Source of the DNA: Alcanivoracaceae bacterium
GTDB lineage: Bacteria; Pseudomonadota; Gammaproteobacteria; Xanthomonadales; Marinicellaceae
Length of the DNA stretch: 56,152 bases
Assembly: GCA_016744455.1 (NCBI GenBank)
Contig: JADGEI010000015.1
Location: 1-56,152 of the forward strand
Reading direction: 5' to 3'
Every line of letters begins with the position of its first letter. The stretch's first letter is position 1. Below, piece after piece: positions 53,701 to 56,152 of this stretch. The position numbers were made by a program, and so were the translations under genes. The notes under the pieces are model-generated. The model saw only the letters and a list, made by a program, of their open reading frames with translations, ran no database searches and had not been told where the DNA came from.

Positions 53701-55666
53701 GAAAGTAGCCGCTCCCGTTGTGGTATCGGCATCCATGCCCCGTTTTATTGCCAAAGGCGATCACTCTTATGCCACTATTGATATTCATAATACCGAAGAT
53801 TTTGCTCAATCTATTCAACTAGAACTAACTGCTGATAAGGCGCTGGGCGGGCAATCCAGTAAAATAGAATTACAACTTAATGGTAAAGAAAAAAATATTT
53901 TGAAATTACCAATTACGGCAAAATTACATAGTGGTATTGGTAGTATCAATGTCAAAGCCAGTATTTTGGGTCCAAACAGTTATCAGTTAGAAAGAGATTG
54001 GAATCTTGGTATTCGCCCAGCTTATCCAGCAATAACCCAGTCACAAAGTAAAATTTTGGAAAAAGGTCAAATCTTCAAACTCGAGGAAAACAGCCTTAAT
54101 AAATTTGATGATGGCAGTTTAAAATCTATTCTTAAGGTATCAAATATACCGGTATTAAATGAAGGAGAGCATTTGCATAACCTCATCCAATACCCTTATG
54201 GTTGCTTAGAGCAAACCTCAAGTCGCATGTGGCCATTATTGGATGTTGAAGAAAGCGACTTTGGGCTATTTGCCACAGAAAAACAACATGAAATCTTTTC
54301 AAAACGCAGTCAATTGGTCGATGAGGCCATTAGCCGAATTCTTGGCATGCAACGTTATGATGGTAGTTTTGGGTTGTGGAACAAGGATTCTCACGAAGAA
54401 AAATGGTTAACAGCATACGTAACGGACCTGTTATTAAAAGCTAGAGTTTTAGGTTACAGTGTGCCTGACAAAGCCTTACAAAAAGCCACAAAGCGACTAG
54501 CTAAATACGTAAAAGGTAATAAATATATTAATTCTGATATTGCTAGGTATTTAAGCAACAAAAACCACTATTTGCTAGCTTATCAAGCCTACGCAGCATA
54601 TGTGTTGGCAGGTATTAAACAAGTCAATCTACAAGATGTGCGAAAACTCTATGATCAACATGCCAAAAATGCTAAACGGCCTTTGCCTTTGGCTCATCTT
54701 GCCATGGCTTTGGAGTTACTAGGCGATGATCGCAGAGCTAGTGAAGCATGGTTGAAAGCCTTAGATTTTCCTCAAGATACTAAGCGTTCTTATTATGCGG
54801 ATTATGGTTCATCGATTCGAGATTTATCACAGGTAATCTTACTTAGTAATAAAAGTCACATCACTAAGTCTTTAGCAAAATCAGGTTATCAATTGTTAGC
54901 ACCACTACAAGAAGCGATAAAAAAACGTCATTGGCTTTCAACTCAAGAACGCGGCTCGTTGTTTAGGTTGGCAAAATCCATGAAGAAAAATAGATTAAAT
55001 AACAATAAGTGGACCGCAACACTAAATGAACAAAACAATCAAGAGGACTTATCTCAAAGCGACGACTTGATACAGTTATGGCATAACTCATCCGCCAAAA
55101 CTAGTTTTGATTTAAGCAATACTGGTGACCAACCTTTATTTGTCGACTTTAAAACTCAGGGGTATTTAAGCAAATCTAAGCCTGAAAGTAATGGTATATC
55201 AGTGACCAGAAATTATTTTGACACCCAAGGTAATTTATTAGATATAAGCCAATTAACCACAGGCGAGATGATATTAGTGCACTTAGAGGTTAGTATCAAA
55301 GACAAGAAGTTTAACTACATCCCTGATGCCATGTTGGTAGAGTTATTACCTGCGGGCTTAGAGTTAGAAAACCAAAACTTAGAACACGCCTATAAGTTGG
55401 ATAACCTCATCTTCGGAACCAAGAAAAACCGTAAGTCAATTTGGGACTGGCAAAGAAATAACATAAGCAATCATGAAGAATACAGAGATGATCGTTTTGT
55501 TTCCGCAGTTTCATTATCAAAATACTACCCGACACACGTTTTTTATCTTGCCCGTGCCGTAACCCCGGGAACCTACACCATCCCACCTACATTGGTTGAA
55601 GACATGTACCGCCCTGAAATCAGAGCAATAGGTGGAAATGATGGAGTAATGCAGATTAATGAATAG
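50753..55666 (+). CDS. Bacterial alpha-2-macroglobulin lipoprotein (YfhM-type)
   Basis: Large periplasmic protease trap. 1637 residues with a lipoprotein signal (FFLSAC, Cys at about residue 16). Macroglobulin-like domains fill the first two thirds, with the MG/bait-region feature LYAPRDLYRPGETVNINGLL and ALVVLDTGVLNI-like AVDTGVLNISNFKTPNPFEW. The thioester motif CLEQ (Cys1151, in YPYGCLEQTSSRMWPL) is intact, followed by the helical thioester domain (MQRYDGSFGLWNKDS) and a C-terminal receptor-like beta-domain (PDAMLVELLPAGLELEN). In many proteobacteria it pairs with penicillin-binding protein 1C; here the 3' side is a repeat array and then the window ends, so that cannot be checked. TATAAT at 50706-50711 may be its -10 box. 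Confidence 0.93.
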   Translation: MKKTLIIITLFFLSACNDEQVNDSTITSQQSSVQLVNSKLKNNTPIEYSELTEFKILSIVEGLYDSTPAIQINLTLPIDNRQKVSQLVKVMLDDEQVKGEWIHSNKSNTLSFPFIEAEKNYKIIVEEGLLSLNGKSLQKGTVKNITSKPYQKSVRFTSKGSTLLKDSNILPIEAVNVDAVDMKFWRIHADKYSQFFNMSYRNEVYSLERLYQIGDVVYTSQFTLDSVKNKREKHNISIKNIKEVQKAGLYFVTMLPKDMYSYNLETTWFMSTDIGLHTRMYQDSIVAFTHKLPDAEVYPDITISLLDKTGGQLAQAKTDEQGFAELKTTDLQKAVLLVARKGDNFNLIRLNKAKMDLSEFNLVSRKNNPQELFLYAPRDLYRPGETVNINGLLRNYDGEYVKASPIKVSIKRPDNRVVKSFDWQGDASSLYETEFRVPLDAMTGQWLFNAQLANKDIFNYKFAVEDFLPERLKLELISGVDSGHIAATIEPVIKVQSDYLYGAPAANNRFDATVTVKTETQLFDYKNYAFGSKNYRDFKLTFDTDQQKLDANGYGEIILDNEWKETKFPLRINSYVTVYESGGRPISRNITHSVWPQSVAVGVRPLWNTDYASPQSNNEIELIAINQLGEKIDLNNVDVLLIRENDNRYWQWGDDGWSYSNNRDNQAVYNSVINISKDSQNVVNMPLDYGSYRVEIRDQNKHLLSSYAFFSGWRWYDENASKGERPDQVKLEWLADHVTPDSTAELKITAPYAGTALITIESDKVLYKQSLQMDSAEHTISIPIAKEWNSHNIYASVMVIRKGEIKRKHLPARSFGIIHLPLNRDSRQLDIAIENPKRVLPESKTSIKIKANNLDVGKETYLTLAAVDTGVLNISNFKTPNPFEWFFAKRKYLAAIRDMYRSIIALGDGKNATQKFGGDGDINRGGDEPTSDVQIVSLFSQKVKFDQNGEAVIELDIPYFNGELRLMAMAFNDNQFAGVESFMKVAAPVVVSASMPRFIAKGDHSYATIDIHNTEDFAQSIQLELTADKALGGQSSKIELQLNGKEKNILKLPITAKLHSGIGSINVKASILGPNSYQLERDWNLGIRPAYPAITQSQSKILEKGQIFKLEENSLNKFDDGSLKSILKVSNIPVLNEGEHLHNLIQYPYGCLEQTSSRMWPLLDVEESDFGLFATEKQHEIFSKRSQLVDEAISRILGMQRYDGSFGLWNKDSHEEKWLTAYVTDLLLKARVLGYSVPDKALQKATKRLAKYVKGNKYINSDIARYLSNKNHYLLAYQAYAAYVLAGIKQVNLQDVRKLYDQHAKNAKRPLPLAHLAMALELLGDDRRASEAWLKALDFPQDTKRSYYADYGSSIRDLSQVILLSNKSHITKSLAKSGYQLLAPLQEAIKKRHWLSTQERGSLFRLAKSMKKNRLNNNKWTATLNEQNNQEDLSQSDDLIQLWHNSSAKTSFDLSNTGDQPLFVDFKTQGYLSKSKPESNGISVTRNYFDTQGNLLDISQLTTGEMILVHLEVSIKDKKFNYIPDAMLVELLPAGLELENQNLEHAYKLDNLIFGTKKNRKSIWDWQRNNISNHEEYRDDRFVSAVSLSKYYPTHVFYLARAVTPGTYTIPPTLVEDMYRPEIRAIGGNDGVMQINE

Positions 55667-55687
55667 GAAGCGATGATACAAAAAAAC

Positions 55688-56152
55688 CGTCATTCCTGCG
55701 ACGGCAGGAATCCACAATTCTCGTCATTCCTGCGAAGGCAGGAATCCACAATTCTCGTCATTACCGCGAAGGCAAGAGTCCACAACTCCCGTCCTTCCTG
55801 CGAAGGCAACAATCCACAACTCCCGCCATTCATGCGAAGGCAAGAATCCACAACTCCCGTCATTCCTGCGACGGCAGGAAACTACAACTCCCGTCATTCC
55901 TGCGACGGCAGGAAACCACAACTCCCGCCCTTCCTGCGACGGCAAGAGTCCACAACTCCCGTCCTTCCTGCGACGGCAAGAATCCACAACTCCCGTCCTT
56001 CCTGCGAAGGCAGGAATCCACAATTCTCGTCATTCATGCGAAGGCAAGAATCCACAACTCCCGTCATTCCTGCGACGGCAGGAAACCACAACTCCCGCCC
56101 TTCCTGCGACGGCAAGAGTCCACAACTCCCGTCCTTCCTGCGACGGCAAGAA
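55688..56152. repeat. Tandem array of 34-bp palindromic units, running off the window
   Basis: Thirteen full units and a partial fourteenth, each 34 bp, starting at 55688 + 34n. A typical unit begins CGTCATTCCTGCGACGGC and ends in CACAACTCC or CACAATTCT. The core CTGCGACGGCAG can form a small hairpin in some units. Variants recur in the same order (units 5-9 resemble 11-14), which shows block-wise expansion. There are no unique spacers, so it is not CRISPR. Open frames on the minus strand across it exist only because the repeat lacks stops. Confidence 0.9.

Noticed and set aside
55517-56115. Minus-strand open frames with repeated Trp-x-Pro-Ala-x-Ala-Gly peptides
   Set aside because: They are the 34-bp array read through all three frames. 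The period is not a multiple of three and the units have no stops, so openness is automatic.
55688-56152. CRISPR array
   Set aside because: Units are in direct contact, with no unique spacers, and no cas genes are in the window.

Overview
The window is AT-rich, densely coded DNA from a Gram-negative bacterium. Lipoboxes, Tat signals, a TonB-dependent receptor, a FadL porin, an RND pump, ClpS-ClpA, MutS, TrhP and a HutH/HutU pair all point to a gammaproteobacterium. Secreted proteins that end in a short ...GFE tail, together with the DUF1501/DUF1800 and TPR/UnbV-ASPIC pairs, remind me of marine Marinicella-like lineages; that placement is from memory, not from a search. I see no rRNA, tRNA or CRISPR.

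Layout. 1-3621: the tail of a secreted protein, an NDP-forming acyl-CoA synthetase and the tRNA hydroxylation protein TrhP. 3951-5386: a UbiA-type prenyltransferase and a TlpA-like thioredoxin (minus strand). 5465-10858: a pair of inverted palindromic repeats, then mutS, a TPR lipoprotein and an FG-GAP/UnbV-ASPIC lipoprotein in one overlapping run. 10859-11449: a gene-poor patch with a terminator, a fragment of a FadL gene and a palindromic repeat. 11450-15904: a TetR / membrane-fusion / RND efflux operon with a perfect 19-bp operator at its start.

16101-27652 is the most coherent accessory region. A tight minus-strand operon encodes an AMP-forming acyl-CoA synthetase, an alpha/beta hydrolase, a PHB-depolymerase-like lipoprotein, a sodium:solute symporter and perhaps a transglutaminase-like protein. 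It is divergent from a TetR regulator, followed by a TonB-dependent receptor, a short-chain dehydrogenase and, convergently, a FadL-family porin. Three near-identical copies of the palindrome TTCAACGTACGTTGAA lie at the two main promoters. I read this as a candidate utilisation locus for polyhydroxyalkanoate or a related polyester: outer-membrane import, hydrolysis, symport, oxidation and CoA activation under one repressor.

27776-41581: a small inverted-repeat element, clpS-clpA, then secreted or surface genes (beta-helix/DUF11, Tat-exported DUF1501 and DUF1800, a Reeler-like protein, another DUF11 protein), a DgcZ-like zinc-sensing diguanylate cyclase and small proteins of unknown role. Four proteins in the window end in a hydrophobic-x-x-G-F-E-COOH tail, and a fifth carries it internally.

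41660-50522: a SNF2-type ATPase with a SWIM finger, a DUF1579-like protein, and histidine catabolism (hutH, hutU and an overlapping MarR regulator). The hut genes are split by a REP-flanked, frameshifted RAYT transposase and capped by a 98-bp MITE-like element with a 5-bp target duplication. 50753-56152: a bacterial alpha-2-macroglobulin lipoprotein with an intact thioester motif, then a tandem array of 34-bp palindromic units that runs off the window edge.
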